A DNA stretch of 64,000 nt from Parvibaculum sp045863935 (GTDB lineage: Bacteria; Pseudomonadota; Alphaproteobacteria; Parvibaculales; Parvibaculaceae), in NCBI RefSeq assembly GCF_045863935.1, contig NZ_BTVP01000004.1, positions 1-64,000 on the forward strand, in the 5' to 3' direction. The notes beneath the pieces were generated by a model. It was not told the origin of the DNA and made no database searches. It was given only the letters and a program-made list of their open reading frames with translations. Made by a program: the position numbers and the translations under genes. Shown here one piece after another: positions 43,690 through 52,361 of the stretch (positions are counted from its first letter, which is position 1; each line of letters starts with the position of its first letter).

Positions 43690-44571
43690 ATGAACGAGAG
43701 AAAGCCGCGATACCGCGACATAAGAGTGGGATCGAACATACTCCGCACCGCGGTGTGGGAAGGCAAGGGACCGGGACGGCCGCTTCTTTTCTTCAATGGC
43801 ATCGGCGCGAACCTCGAACTTGTCGCGCCTTTCGCCGAGGCGTTGCACGACCGCGATGTGATCGCCTTCGATGCGCCGGGCGTCGGCGGTTCTCCGTCTG
43901 CCTCCTTTCCCTATCGTCCGTGGCAGTTCGCCCGCATGGCGGCGCGCATTCTCGACGAGCTCGGCTACGACGAGGTCGATGTGCTCGGCGTGTCGTGGGG
44001 CGGCGCGATGGCGCAGCAATTCGCCTTCCAGTTCGGAAAGCGCGTCAACCGCCTGATCCTTGCGGCCACCTCGGCGGGCATGTTCATGGTGCCGGGCAAT
44101 CCCCGCGCTCTGGCGAAGCTCGCGCATCCACGCCGCTACATGGACCCGGCTTACATGCTGCGCCATTTCGAAATGCTCTATGGCGACGAGGGCGATGGCG
44201 CCGAGGGACATGCAAAGCGTCTGCGCGCGCCGTCGACGCGCGGATATTTCTATCAGTTGCTTGCAGGCATGGGCTGGACGAGCCTTCCTTTTCTGCCGTT
44301 CATCAAGCAGCCGACACTGATCCTCGGCGGCGAGAACGATCAGATCGTCCCGCTGGTGAACCTCAAACTTCTTGCACAGATTATTCCCGGTGCGCGCCTC
44401 GAAACCGTTTCCGGCGGACACCTCTTCCTCGTGTCGCAGATGGACGAAGTCCTGCCGATGATCCGCTCCTTCCTCGACGAGGAGCCGGAGAGGCGCCCTT
44501 TCGCGGCTAGCGCCCGCCGGGGCGAACGCCGCTTCCGGGGTACCGGGGGGCAGGTCCGCCCGGCGGTCTGA
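43690..44571 (+). CDS. phaZ: Intracellular PHA depolymerase-like alpha/beta hydrolase
   Basis: A 293-residue alpha/beta hydrolase resembling PhaZ of mcl-PHA producers, which frees 3-hydroxyacids from granules. The nucleophile elbow is DVLGVSWGGAMAQQ with Ser102; Asp lies in GGENDQIVPL and His in VSGGHLFL. NGIGANLELVAPF near residue 36 is strongly typical of the PhaZ group. It follows phaC at 40 bases on the same strand, so synthesis and breakdown are paired. A clear terminator ends the unit at 44593. Identity as depolymerase rests on similarity of motifs and on context. Confidence 0.85.
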   Translation: MNERKPRYRDIRVGSNILRTAVWEGKGPGRPLLFFNGIGANLELVAPFAEALHDRDVIAFDAPGVGGSPSASFPYRPWQFARMAARILDELGYDEVDVLGVSWGGAMAQQFAFQFGKRVNRLILAATSAGMFMVPGNPRALAKLAHPRRYMDPAYMLRHFEMLYGDEGDGAEGHAKRLRAPSTRGYFYQLLAGMGWTSLPFLPFIKQPTLILGGENDQIVPLVNLKLLAQIIPGARLETVSGGHLFLVSQMDEVLPMIRSFLDEEPERRPFAASARRGERRFRGTGGQVRPAV

Positions 44572-44592
44572 ACATTTGGCGGCACGAAACGA

Positions 44593-44626
44593 GGCAGGCG
44601 GGTCCATCGGCCCGCTTGCCTTTTTT
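44593..44626 (+). terminator. Rho-independent terminator after phaZ
   Basis: GGCAGGCGGG and CCCGCTTGCC form a ten-base stem with one wobble and an eight-base loop, followed by TTTTTT. This is the best terminator in the window and separates the PHA unit from the sulfatase unit. Confidence 0.9.
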
Positions 44627-44640
44627 CCGCCCGCGCATTA

Positions 44641-44657
44641 TTAATGTTTAACATTAA
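44641..44657. promoter_or_regulatory. Perfect palindrome in the sulfatase leader
   Basis: TTAATGTTTAACATTAA is a perfect 17-base palindrome around a central T. It lies 20 bases before the sulfatase start and just ahead of the GGGAGGG ribosome-binding site. Its position suggests an operator that blocks transcription when bound. Confidence 0.6.
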
Positions 44658-44677
44658 AACGGGAGGGAGCGGGTATC

Positions 44678-46324
44678 ATGAAAATCGGGAAACGCGGCGC
44701 GGGCATCGCCCTCGCGGCGCTCGTAGTCGTTGCCGTTACAGGCGTCGTCCTCTTCAACCGCTACTGGTACTACCTGCCCGGCATCCTGCAGGAAATTCGC
44801 GATCCCGTTCAGCCGAACCGTGAAGTGACCTGGGATCAGGGACCGGCGGACGCGGCCATACCGGCAAGCGAGCGGCGGCCGAACATCGTTGTGATCCTCG
44901 CCGATGATCTCGGCTTCAACGACATCTCCTTCGGTGGCGGCGGCATCGTCCCGACACCGAATATCGACTCCATCGCAAAGCGCGGCGTCACCTTCGCGAA
45001 CGGCTATGCCGGTAACGCGACTTGCGCGCCCTCTCGCGCGGCCATCATGACCGGCCGCTACGCAACGCGGTTCGGTTTCGAGTTCACGCCCGCGCCGCCC
45101 CAGTTCGCGAAAACCATCGCAACTTTCGCGGATAACGGTGCCATCTATTTCGAGGAACGCGAGAAAGACGTGCCCGACGTCAACATGATGAGCGTGCCGG
45201 AAAACGAGATCTATATTTCAAGGATGTTGCAGGAGCAGGGTTACCACACGCTCATGCTCGGCAAGTGGCATCTCGGCGGCACAGATACGACGCGGCCGGA
45301 GACGCGCGGTTTCGATGAGGCTCTCGGCTTCGCGCCCGGCGCCTCGCTCTTCCTGCCGAAGAACGACCCGAATGTCGTGAACTCCATTCAGGACTTCGAC
45401 CCGATCGACAAATTCCTCTGGGCAAACCTGCCCTTCGCCGTTCAGTTCAATGGCGGTGACCGTTTCGAGCCGTCCGAATACATGACCGACTATCTCACCA
45501 ACGAAGCGGTGAAGGCGATCCAGGCGAACCGCAATCGTCCTTTCTTCATGTACCTCTCCTACAATGCGGTGCACACGCCGCTTCAGGCGTTGAAGTCGGA
45601 CTACGACAAGCTTTCTCACATCGAGGATCACACGCTGCGCACCTATGCGGCGATGATCGTCGCGCTCGACCGTGGTGTGGGCGAGGTGCTGGATGAACTG
45701 CGCAAGCAGGGGCTCGAGGAAAACACCATCGTGGTCTTCACGAGCGACAATGGCGGCGCGAACTATATCGGTCTGCCGGACATCAACGATCCTTATCGTG
45801 GCTTCAAGGCGAGCTTCTTCGAGGGCGGTATCCATGTGCCCTTCTTCCTGAAGTGGCCGGGCCATGTACCCGAAGGGAAAACCGTCGAACACCGTGCGGC
45901 GCATGTCGACATCTTCGCGACCGCCGCGGCAGCTGCGGGTGCCTCCCTGGCTCAGGACCGCGTTTACGACGGTATCGATCTTCTCGGCCTGACCGATTGG
46001 GAAGGTGGCCTCGGCGAACGTCCGCTGTACTTCCGCTCCAGCCACTACAAGACGCTCCTGAAAGGAGACTGGAAACTTCAGGTCTCCGAGCGGCCGAAGA
46101 AGAACTGGCTCTTCAATCTCGCGGAGGATCCGACGGAACAGGTGAACCTCGCCGGCGACAATCCGGAGAAGCTCGCGGAAATGATAGCCGCGCTTGAGGA
46201 AATCGACGATGAGCAGGCCGAGCCGATCTGGCCGGCGCTCGTCGAGGCGCCCATGATGATCGACAGGCCGCTCGGCGGCGCGCCGCGCGGACCGGAAGAT
46301 GAATTTGTCTTCTGGGCGAACTGA
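44678..46324 (+). CDS. Membrane-anchored type I sulfatase
   Basis: A 548-residue arylsulfatase-type enzyme that hydrolyses sulfate esters. An N-terminal membrane segment (about 8-25) anchors it with the catalytic domain outside the cytoplasm. Metal ligands begin with Asp76-Asp77 in ILADDLGFNDIS. The formylglycine site is CAPSR (Cys116 to Arg120), so Cys116 must be oxidised by an FGE; the enzyme for this is encoded next. LGKWHLGG and TSDNGG are further family landmarks. The start has GGGAGGG upstream, and the palindrome at 44641 may regulate it. The sulfated substrate is unknown. Confidence 0.93.
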   Translation: MKIGKRGAGIALAALVVVAVTGVVLFNRYWYYLPGILQEIRDPVQPNREVTWDQGPADAAIPASERRPNIVVILADDLGFNDISFGGGGIVPTPNIDSIAKRGVTFANGYAGNATCAPSRAAIMTGRYATRFGFEFTPAPPQFAKTIATFADNGAIYFEEREKDVPDVNMMSVPENEIYISRMLQEQGYHTLMLGKWHLGGTDTTRPETRGFDEALGFAPGASLFLPKNDPNVVNSIQDFDPIDKFLWANLPFAVQFNGGDRFEPSEYMTDYLTNEAVKAIQANRNRPFFMYLSYNAVHTPLQALKSDYDKLSHIEDHTLRTYAAMIVALDRGVGEVLDELRKQGLEENTIVVFTSDNGGANYIGLPDINDPYRGFKASFFEGGIHVPFFLKWPGHVPEGKTVEHRAAHVDIFATAAAAAGASLAQDRVYDGIDLLGLTDWEGGLGERPLYFRSSHYKTLLKGDWKLQVSERPKKNWLFNLAEDPTEQVNLAGDNPEKLAEMIAALEEIDDEQAEPIWPALVEAPMMIDRPLGGAPRGPEDEFVFWAN

Positions 46325-46327
46325 TCG

Positions 46328-47332
46328 GTGCAAGCTGTGAATCCACGATGGGTCATCGCTGCTATCGTTGTTGCCGTCGTCGTCCTTGTGACGGCGGCGG
46401 CCAATCTTTGGCTGCATGGCGGCAAGGAAGCGTCGCGTCTCGCGGAAGCGGAACGGACGAGCTGCCTTCCGCCTTCCGCCGGCGCTCCGGGGCCCCGTGC
46501 CGGCATGGTCTGGGTGCCGGGCGGCACCTTCACCATGGGCGATACCTTCTATCCGGAGGAGGAGCCCCTTCGCGAGGTGACCGTGGAAGGGTTCTGGATG
46601 GACAGGACGGAAGTCACGAATGCCGAATTTGCGGCCTTCGTCGATGCGACCGGCTACGTCACCGTTCCCGAGCGTCCGGTCGATACGGTCGCTCATCCGG
46701 GTCTGCCGCCTGAAATGCAGAAGCCCGGCGCGGTCGTCTTCATCATGCCCAACGACGTGAGTGGAATGGGCGACATCTCGCAATGGTGGCAATACGTGCC
46801 GGGTGCCAACTGGCGGCATCCGGGCGGCCCGGATACGTCGATCGAGGGCCGCGAGCAGTTTCCCGTCACGGCCATCGCCCATGAGGACGCGCTTGCCTAT
46901 GCGGCATGGAAGGGAAGGGTGCTTCCCTCAGAAGCGCAATGGGAATGGGCGTCGCGTGCGGCGGACCCCGATGCGCCGAACCCGCGCGCTCAGCCCCGCG
47001 AGGCGAATACATGGCAGGGCATCTTCCCCGTCATCAACGAAGCGGAAGATGGCTTCGTTGGCATCGCGCCGGTCGGTTGCTTCGAACCGAACGCACTCGG
47101 CCTTTATGACATGATCGGAAATCTCTGGGAGTGGACCACCGACGTCTATGAGGGCGCGCCGGGCACCCGCGTCATCAAGGGCGGTTCCTGGCTGTGCGCG
47201 CCGTCATATTGCCTCCGCTACAGGCCCGGTGCGCGCCAGCCACAGGAAGCTGATCTCGCCACGACGCATCTCGGCTTCCGCACGATAACTCTCTCCGCGA
47301 TGCCGGAGAGTGCCGGCCAAATTTCTCCATGA
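46328..47332 (+). CDS. Membrane-anchored formylglycine-generating enzyme
   Basis: A 334-residue FGE/SUMF1-family protein that converts the Cys of CxPSR in sulfatases into formylglycine using oxygen. It starts with GTG three bases after the sulfatase stop, so the two are coupled. One membrane segment (about 9-27) anchors it, as in its sulfatase partner. Conserved parts are MVWVPGGTFTMGDTFYPEEE, VEGFWMDRTEVTNAEFAAFV, NLWEWTTD and the catalytic pair Cys290 and Cys295 in GGSWLCAPSYCLRYRPGAR. Both Cys are retained, which separates true FGE from the inactive relatives. A periplasmic FGE paired with its sulfatase is unusual, since formylglycine is commonly made before export. Confidence 0.92.
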   Translation: MQAVNPRWVIAAIVVAVVVLVTAAANLWLHGGKEASRLAEAERTSCLPPSAGAPGPRAGMVWVPGGTFTMGDTFYPEEEPLREVTVEGFWMDRTEVTNAEFAAFVDATGYVTVPERPVDTVAHPGLPPEMQKPGAVVFIMPNDVSGMGDISQWWQYVPGANWRHPGGPDTSIEGREQFPVTAIAHEDALAYAAWKGRVLPSEAQWEWASRAADPDAPNPRAQPREANTWQGIFPVINEAEDGFVGIAPVGCFEPNALGLYDMIGNLWEWTTDVYEGAPGTRVIKGGSWLCAPSYCLRYRPGARQPQEADLATTHLGFRTITLSAMPESAGQISP

Positions 47333-47398
47333 GGTGAGACTTTTCTTCGCTTGGGGCGTTGTTTTGCCCGAGGAGTTTGAAGCGAACCAGGGTCTCAC

Positions 47399-49579
47399 AT
47401 GCCGGTGCATCGCTATTCCGGCCCGGAAGCGGCGGAAGAGCTTGGAAACTCGAGCATTCTTGAACCGTCGGGCAATGTCTGGCGGGTCGAGAAAGCGCGC
47501 CGCGCCCGCATGCTGGTGGACGCCGCTGAATATTTCGGCGTCCTCCGTGCGTCCATGCTCCAGGCCCGCCGGTCGCTCATCGTCGTGGGCTGGGACATAG
47601 ACAGCCGCATGCGCTTCGTCGGACCGGGCGGAGAGGCGGATGACGGCTACCCCGAACTCTTCGGCGATTTCCTGAAAAGGCTCGCGGGCGAGAGACCCGG
47701 CCTCGAAATCAAGCTTCTGCTTTGGGATTATTCCGTCATCTACGCGACGGAACGCGAACTGTTGCCCGCCCTGCCGCTGCGTTTGAATACGCCGGCCAAT
47801 ATCGATTTCTGTCTCGACAATCAGGTTCCGTTCGGTGGCTCGCATCACCAGAAGATCGTCGTGATCGACGGCTGTCTTGCGTTTTGCGGTGGCATCGACC
47901 TCACTGTCCGCCGCTGGGATACGTCGGCGCATGATCCGGAGAACAGCTGGCGCGTCGATCAGGCAAAGCGTCCCTATCGGCCGTTCCATGACGTACAGAT
48001 GATGGTCGATGGAGATGCAGCCGCCGCGCTGGACGAACTCGCGCGCTGGCGCTGGCGCAACGCCGCTTGCGAGGACCTCGAACCGGCAGGAGGCGGCAGC
48101 CACGATCCGTGGCCTGAAGAGGTCGAGCCGCATTTCCGCGATGTGCGGGTGGGCATTGCGCGCACACTGCCTTCCGGCAACGGTGAAAAGGAAGTGAGAG
48201 AGGTCGCGCGTCTCTTTGTCGATTCCATCGCGAGTGCTGAGCGCTGGATCTATATCGAGAACCAGTTTCTCACCTGTCTTGAAGTCGCCCGGGCGCTCGC
48301 GGCGCGCCTTCGCGAAACGCCGCGGCTCGAAGTGCTGCTGGTTGCGCCTCAGACGCATGTCTCTTGGCTGGAACAGCAGTCCATGCTCGCCGGGCGCATC
48401 CGCTTCATGAATGTATTGCGCGAGGCCGGTGTGGAAGATCGCGTTCGGCTTCTTTATCCATCGGTAGGAGAAGGGAAGGCCGAAACTCCCGTCATGGTCC
48501 ATTCGAAGGTGATGATTGTGGATGATCGTCTGCTGCGTGTCGGCTCGGCGAATATCTGCAATCGGTCCATGGGCGTGGATACGGAATGCGACCTGGCCAT
48601 CGAGGCGGAAGACGAACGGAGCCGCTCGGCTGTCCTGCGCTCGCTCGCCCGTCTTGTCGGCGAGCATTGTGGCGCCGGAACGGATGGGGCTCTGGCGACG
48701 ATCCACGAAACCGGATCGGTGTTGGAGGCGGTGGAGCGCTGCGGCAAGAATGCAGACCGAGGTTTGCGGCCCGTCGAGGACGGCGAGACGGTCGCTGGCG
48801 CCGGCCTCGCAACGGTCGAGGCGATTGCCGACCCCGGCCGGCCGATTGCCGCAGACGAATATTTGGCCGACATCGTGGATTATCCCGGCGAAGGCCGGCG
48901 AAGCCGTGTTCCCGCCATTGCGCGAGGCGTCGCGCTTCTTCTCTTCGTCGCGGCGCTCGGTCTTCTGTGGCGATACACGCCCCTCTCGGAATATGCCCGG
49001 CCAGACACGCTCCGCGCGACCTTCGGCAGCCTGGCAAACAGCCCCTTTGCCGCGGCGATCATTGTTGCGCTCTATGTCGTCACTGGTTTCTTTGCGTTTC
49101 CGGTCACGGTTCTCATCATTGTCACTGCCGGAACCTTCGGTCTCTGGCCGGGGCTGCTCTATGCGGCAGTTGGGTCGATGTCGAGTGCCGTCGCGACCTA
49201 TGGCGCGGGCCGCGGGCTCGGTGCGCGCTTCCTCCGCAACACGATAGGTCCACGCATCAACCGTGTGAGCCGTGGCATCGGCGAGAGAGGCATTCTCGCC
49301 ATCGCTACCATCCGCCTCGTGCCGGTCGCGCCCTTCATGCTGGTAAACCTCGTGGCGGGTGCGCTTCGCATTCCCTTTATGGAATACGCAGTTGGGACTT
49401 TCCTCGGTCTCGCGCCGGGTATCCTTCTTCTTTCCATTCTTGGCGACCGCGTTTTTGCCATGTTCGAGAATCCCTCTTTCTCCGATCTTGCCGTCGCGTT
49501 CGGTGCGCTGTCGCTCTGGATCGTTTTCGCTCTCATGCTCCAGCGTCTGGCCACTCGATGGAGAAATCGCGGGAGATGA
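47399..49579 (+). CDS. Phospholipase D-like protein fused to a VTT (DedA/TVP38) membrane domain
   Basis: A 726-residue fusion. Residues 1-480 carry two HKD motifs of the phospholipase D superfamily: HHQKIVVIDGCLAFCGG (His150, Lys152, Asp157) and HSKVMIVDD (His near 368) with GSANICNRS. Residues about 500-725 form a VTT domain with about five helices, including FPVTVLIIVTAGTFGLWPG and the conserved AVGSMSSAVATYGAGRGLG. VTT proteins act in lipid scrambling or transport. Such fusions are known in proteobacteria and could make or remodel phospholipids, for example as cardiolipin synthase-like enzymes. The EEP gene overlaps its stop codon. Confidence 0.9.
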   Translation: MPVHRYSGPEAAEELGNSSILEPSGNVWRVEKARRARMLVDAAEYFGVLRASMLQARRSLIVVGWDIDSRMRFVGPGGEADDGYPELFGDFLKRLAGERPGLEIKLLLWDYSVIYATERELLPALPLRLNTPANIDFCLDNQVPFGGSHHQKIVVIDGCLAFCGGIDLTVRRWDTSAHDPENSWRVDQAKRPYRPFHDVQMMVDGDAAAALDELARWRWRNAACEDLEPAGGGSHDPWPEEVEPHFRDVRVGIARTLPSGNGEKEVREVARLFVDSIASAERWIYIENQFLTCLEVARALAARLRETPRLEVLLVAPQTHVSWLEQQSMLAGRIRFMNVLREAGVEDRVRLLYPSVGEGKAETPVMVHSKVMIVDDRLLRVGSANICNRSMGVDTECDLAIEAEDERSRSAVLRSLARLVGEHCGAGTDGALATIHETGSVLEAVERCGKNADRGLRPVEDGETVAGAGLATVEAIADPGRPIAADEYLADIVDYPGEGRRSRVPAIARGVALLLFVAALGLLWRYTPLSEYARPDTLRATFGSLANSPFAAAIIVALYVVTGFFAFPVTVLIIVTAGTFGLWPGLLYAAVGSMSSAVATYGAGRGLGARFLRNTIGPRINRVSRGIGERGILAIATIRLVPVAPFMLVNLVAGALRIPFMEYAVGTFLGLAPGILLLSILGDRVFAMFENPSFSDLAVAFGALSLWIVFALMLQRLATRWRNRGR

Positions 49580-50265
49580 GAAAAGCGTTGCGTGTGTTGA
49601 GTTGGAACATTCACGGCGGCATGGGCCCGGATCGTCGCTACGATCTCGCCCGCATCGCCAACCTTGTCGCAACCTACGACCCCGATGTGATTGCGCTGCA
49701 GGAGGTCGACTCGCGCGGAAGAAGCGGTAGCCAGGCGCCCGTCTGCGAGCTCAAGGAGGCGCTCGGGGAGCACGCGGCGGAGGCGCGCACCATCTCGGCG
49801 CCGGATGGTCACTACGGACACGCCGTCATCAGCCGCTTTCCGTTGTCGGAAACCTGCGTCCACGACCTTTCCCTGCATGCGCGAGAGCCGCGCTGCGCCA
49901 TCGCGACGAATGTCTCCGCGCCGCAAGGGATGTTCCGTCTCGTCACCACCCATCTCGGATTGAGCATCTGGGAAAGGCGCATGCAGTCGGCGAAGCTTGC
50001 CGCCCTTGCGCGGCAGGGCGAGGGGGCCTGCATCATGATGGGCGACTTCAACGACTGGTTCTCATTCGGGTGGGTCCGCCGCCGCCTGAAGCGGGAACTG
50101 CCCTCGCGGACGATGGAGCGGACCTTCCCCGCGGTCCGTCCGCTTCTCCGTCTCGACAGGATCTATTGCAGCTCACCGGCACGCATATTGCGAAGCTGGA
50201 CGGATCGTGCCGCACGCGACATTTCCGACCATCTCCCCATCGTGGCGGACATCGCTCTCGGCTAG
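49576..50265 (+). CDS. Endonuclease/exonuclease/phosphatase (EEP) family hydrolase
   Basis: A protein of 229 residues with the EEP fold of DNase I and sphingomyelinase/inositol phosphatases. Landmarks are LSWNIHGGMG, VIALQEVD (catalytic Glu), TTHLGL, MGDFNDW (catalytic Asp-Asn) and the final SDHLPIVADI. The ATG at 49576 overlaps the previous stop (ATGA); an alternative ATG at 49558 adds six residues. EEP proteins beside PLD-VTT fusions act as phosphodiesterases in cardiolipin-type gene pairs, so a phospholipid head group is a plausible substrate. It converges with aguB, and their last bases overlap. Confidence 0.88.
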   Translation: MRKALRVLSWNIHGGMGPDRRYDLARIANLVATYDPDVIALQEVDSRGRSGSQAPVCELKEALGEHAAEARTISAPDGHYGHAVISRFPLSETCVHDLSLHAREPRCAIATNVSAPQGMFRLVTTHLGLSIWERRMQSAKLAALARQGEGACIMMGDFNDWFSFGWVRRRLKRELPSRTMERTFPAVRPLLRLDRIYCSSPARILRSWTDRAARDISDHLPIVADIALG

Positions 50266-51134
50266 CGCCGCTGTGTACCGTCCAATGTCAGGATGTCGCC
50301 ATAGAGCTCCGGCCGGCGGTCGCGAAACACGCCCCAGTTCACGCGTTGCCGTCTGTTCTGCTCGATGTCGAACGTTGCCGTGAGAACGTCTTCCTCGTGC
50401 TCGCTCGCTTCCGCGACCTTCGCTCCCGTTGCATCGGTGATGAAGGAGGAGCCGTAGAAGGTGATGGCGCAGCTCTTTCCTTCCTCCCGTCCGATCCGGT
50501 TCGACGCGACGATGGGCACGAGATTCGCCGCGGAGTGACCTTGCATCGTCCGCTGCCAATGGTCGCGGGAATGGATCGTCTCGTCATGAGGTTCCGAACC
50601 GATGGCTGTCGGGTAGAGCACGACATCTGCCCCCTTCAGCGCCAGAATGCGCGCCGTCTCCGGAAACCACTGGTCCCAGCAGATGGCGGCGCCCACGCGG
50701 CCGCGCCTTGTGTTCCAGACATGGAAGCCGGTGTCGCCCGGGCTGAAGTAGTATTTCTCGCGGTATCCCGGTCCGTCCGGAATATGCGACTTGCGATAGA
50801 CGCCCAGGATCTCGCCATTGTCGATCATCACCAGCGAATTGTACTGCGCATTGTTCGCGCGCTCGTAGATCGAGATCGGCAGCACCGCCTCATACTTGGC
50901 CGAAATGGAACGAAAATGCTGCACCGCAGGATTGTCGCTCGCCGGTACGGCGAGGTGCATCAGCTCCGGCTCGGTATCCTTGCAGAAATAGGGGGTCTCG
51001 AAGAGCTCCTGCAGCAGGATCACGCCCGCGCCCCGTTCCGCGGCGGCATGGACGAGCTTCTCCGCGCGTGCGATGTTTTCATCCCGGTCGTGACCGCAGG
51101 CCATTTGCGTGGCTGCAACTGTCAGTTGTGTCAT
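50262..51134 (-). CDS. aguB: N-carbamoylputrescine amidase
   Basis: A nitrilase-superfamily enzyme of 290 residues that hydrolyses N-carbamoylputrescine to putrescine, CO2 and ammonia. The triad is Glu43 (LLQELFETPYF), Lys115 (YRKSHIPDGPGYREKYYFSP) and Cys152 (GAAICWDQWFPE). The length and DGPGYREKYYF loop fit AguB. The start at 51134 (MTQLTVAATQM) is used; an upstream frame reaches 51224 with no support. It is divergent from the carbamoyltransferase and lies in the same locus as agmatine deiminase. Confidence 0.92.
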   Translation of the reverse strand: MTQLTVAATQMACGHDRDENIARAEKLVHAAAERGAGVILLQELFETPYFCKDTEPELMHLAVPASDNPAVQHFRSISAKYEAVLPISIYERANNAQYNSLVMIDNGEILGVYRKSHIPDGPGYREKYYFSPGDTGFHVWNTRRGRVGAAICWDQWFPETARILALKGADVVLYPTAIGSEPHDETIHSRDHWQRTMQGHSAANLVPIVASNRIGREEGKSCAITFYGSSFITDATGAKVAEASEHEEDVLTATFDIEQNRRQRVNWGVFRDRRPELYGDILTLDGTQRR

Positions 51135-51289
51135 CGTTTTGTCCAATACCTCAGGGCTGGCTCTTTGCGTCACTTTGTCGCCAGCCGTGACCCGCGAGCC
51201 GAAAACTGCATTGCGCTCGATCAAGTCGCCAGCGGGCCGAAGCAGGGATAATCGGGCCAGTTCTCCCGCACGTAAAGAGGGCCCCCTTG

Positions 51290-52300
51290 ATGCTGCGCCA
51301 TTTCGTTCAGATTCTCGACTTCTCGAAGGAAGAGTTGCTCCACATGATGGAGCTGACAGCCCTGCTCAAGCGCGCCGACAAGGACGGCGCCTGTCCGAGG
51401 CTTTTGAACGGCGCCTCTCTGGGGATGATCTTCGAGGAACCGTCGACCCGCACCCGCGTCTCCTTCGAGGTCGCGATGACCAAGCTCGGCGGTCACGCTC
51501 TCTACCTGCGCCCCGGCGAAATCCATCTCGGTGCCCGCGAGTCGATCGCCGATACCGCGCGCGTCGTCTCCCGCATGGTCGACGTCATCGAGGCGCGCAC
51601 GCTGAAACATCAGACCGTGCTCGATCTCGCGAAATACGCAACCGTCCCCATCATCAACGGTCTTACGGATTTCAACCATCCGACGCAGGTCCTCTGCGAC
51701 GTCTTCACCATGACGGAGCATGCACCGAAGGGTAAGAAGCTCGAGGACCTCAAGCTCGTCTTTGTCGGCGACGCGACCAATGTCTGCGTCTCGCTCATGT
51801 TCATATGCGCCCGTTTGGGCATGTCCTTCACGCAGGCCGCGCCCGCGAAGTACCAGGTCTCCGAAGCGCATCGCGCCATGGTGAAGGATGCCTGCGCGCA
51901 ATCCGGTGCGAGGATAAACTTCACCGACGATCCGGCCGCCGCCGTCGCCGACGCCGATTTCGTCTACACAGATCTCTGGTGGTGGGTTGGCCAGGAAAGC
52001 GAGATACCGGAGCGCAGCGCTGCCTTCATGCCGAAATTCCAGGTCAACGCGGCGCTGATGGCGAAGGCGCCCGCCGATGCGCGTTTCATGCACTGCCTTC
52101 CCGCCTCGCGCGGCGTCGAGGCGACGGATGAAGTCATGGACGGGCCGCAATCCGTCATTCTCGATCAGTCGGAAAACCGGCTGCACACGGAGAAGGCGCT
52201 CCTCGTCTGGTTCGTCTATCCCCGCCTGAAGCGTCCCTCGGAAGCTTTGCTCGCCCGCCACCGGGGACTTGTCGAGGATTTTCTGACGGACTTTTTCTGA
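51290..52300 (+). CDS. Carbamoyltransferase, putrescine carbamoyltransferase-like
   Basis: A 336-residue member of the aspartate/ornithine carbamoyltransferase family. Carbamoyl phosphate sites are intact: STRTR (52-56), HPTQ (130-133) and HCLPA (268-272). Ornithine enzymes carry an SMG loop (for example TSMGQ) that binds the amino acid carboxylate; here the same place reads TDLWWWVGQE (227-236). Putrescine carbamoyltransferases also lack SMG, which fits a substrate without that carboxylate. In the direction of catabolism it would convert N-carbamoylputrescine and phosphate to putrescine and carbamoyl phosphate, feeding the carbamate kinase at 54933. An AGAGGG site precedes the ATG. An ornithine role cannot be fully excluded. 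Confidence 0.85.
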   Translation: MLRHFVQILDFSKEELLHMMELTALLKRADKDGACPRLLNGASLGMIFEEPSTRTRVSFEVAMTKLGGHALYLRPGEIHLGARESIADTARVVSRMVDVIEARTLKHQTVLDLAKYATVPIINGLTDFNHPTQVLCDVFTMTEHAPKGKKLEDLKLVFVGDATNVCVSLMFICARLGMSFTQAAPAKYQVSEAHRAMVKDACAQSGARINFTDDPAAAVADADFVYTDLWWWVGQESEIPERSAAFMPKFQVNAALMAKAPADARFMHCLPASRGVEATDEVMDGPQSVILDQSENRLHTEKALLVWFVYPRLKRPSEALLARHRGLVEDFLTDFF

Positions 52301-52361
52301 TCCCGCCGTGAGTAGAGCGGCTTGTACCACGCGTAACAGGTTCAATCTTATCGGGAGAAAA

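Noticed and set aside
47204..49672. Minus-strand open frame of about 820 codons opposite the PLD-VTT gene
   Set aside because: It mirrors the codon pattern of the PLD gene, which has clear HKD motifs. No domain or start signal supports the antisense frame.
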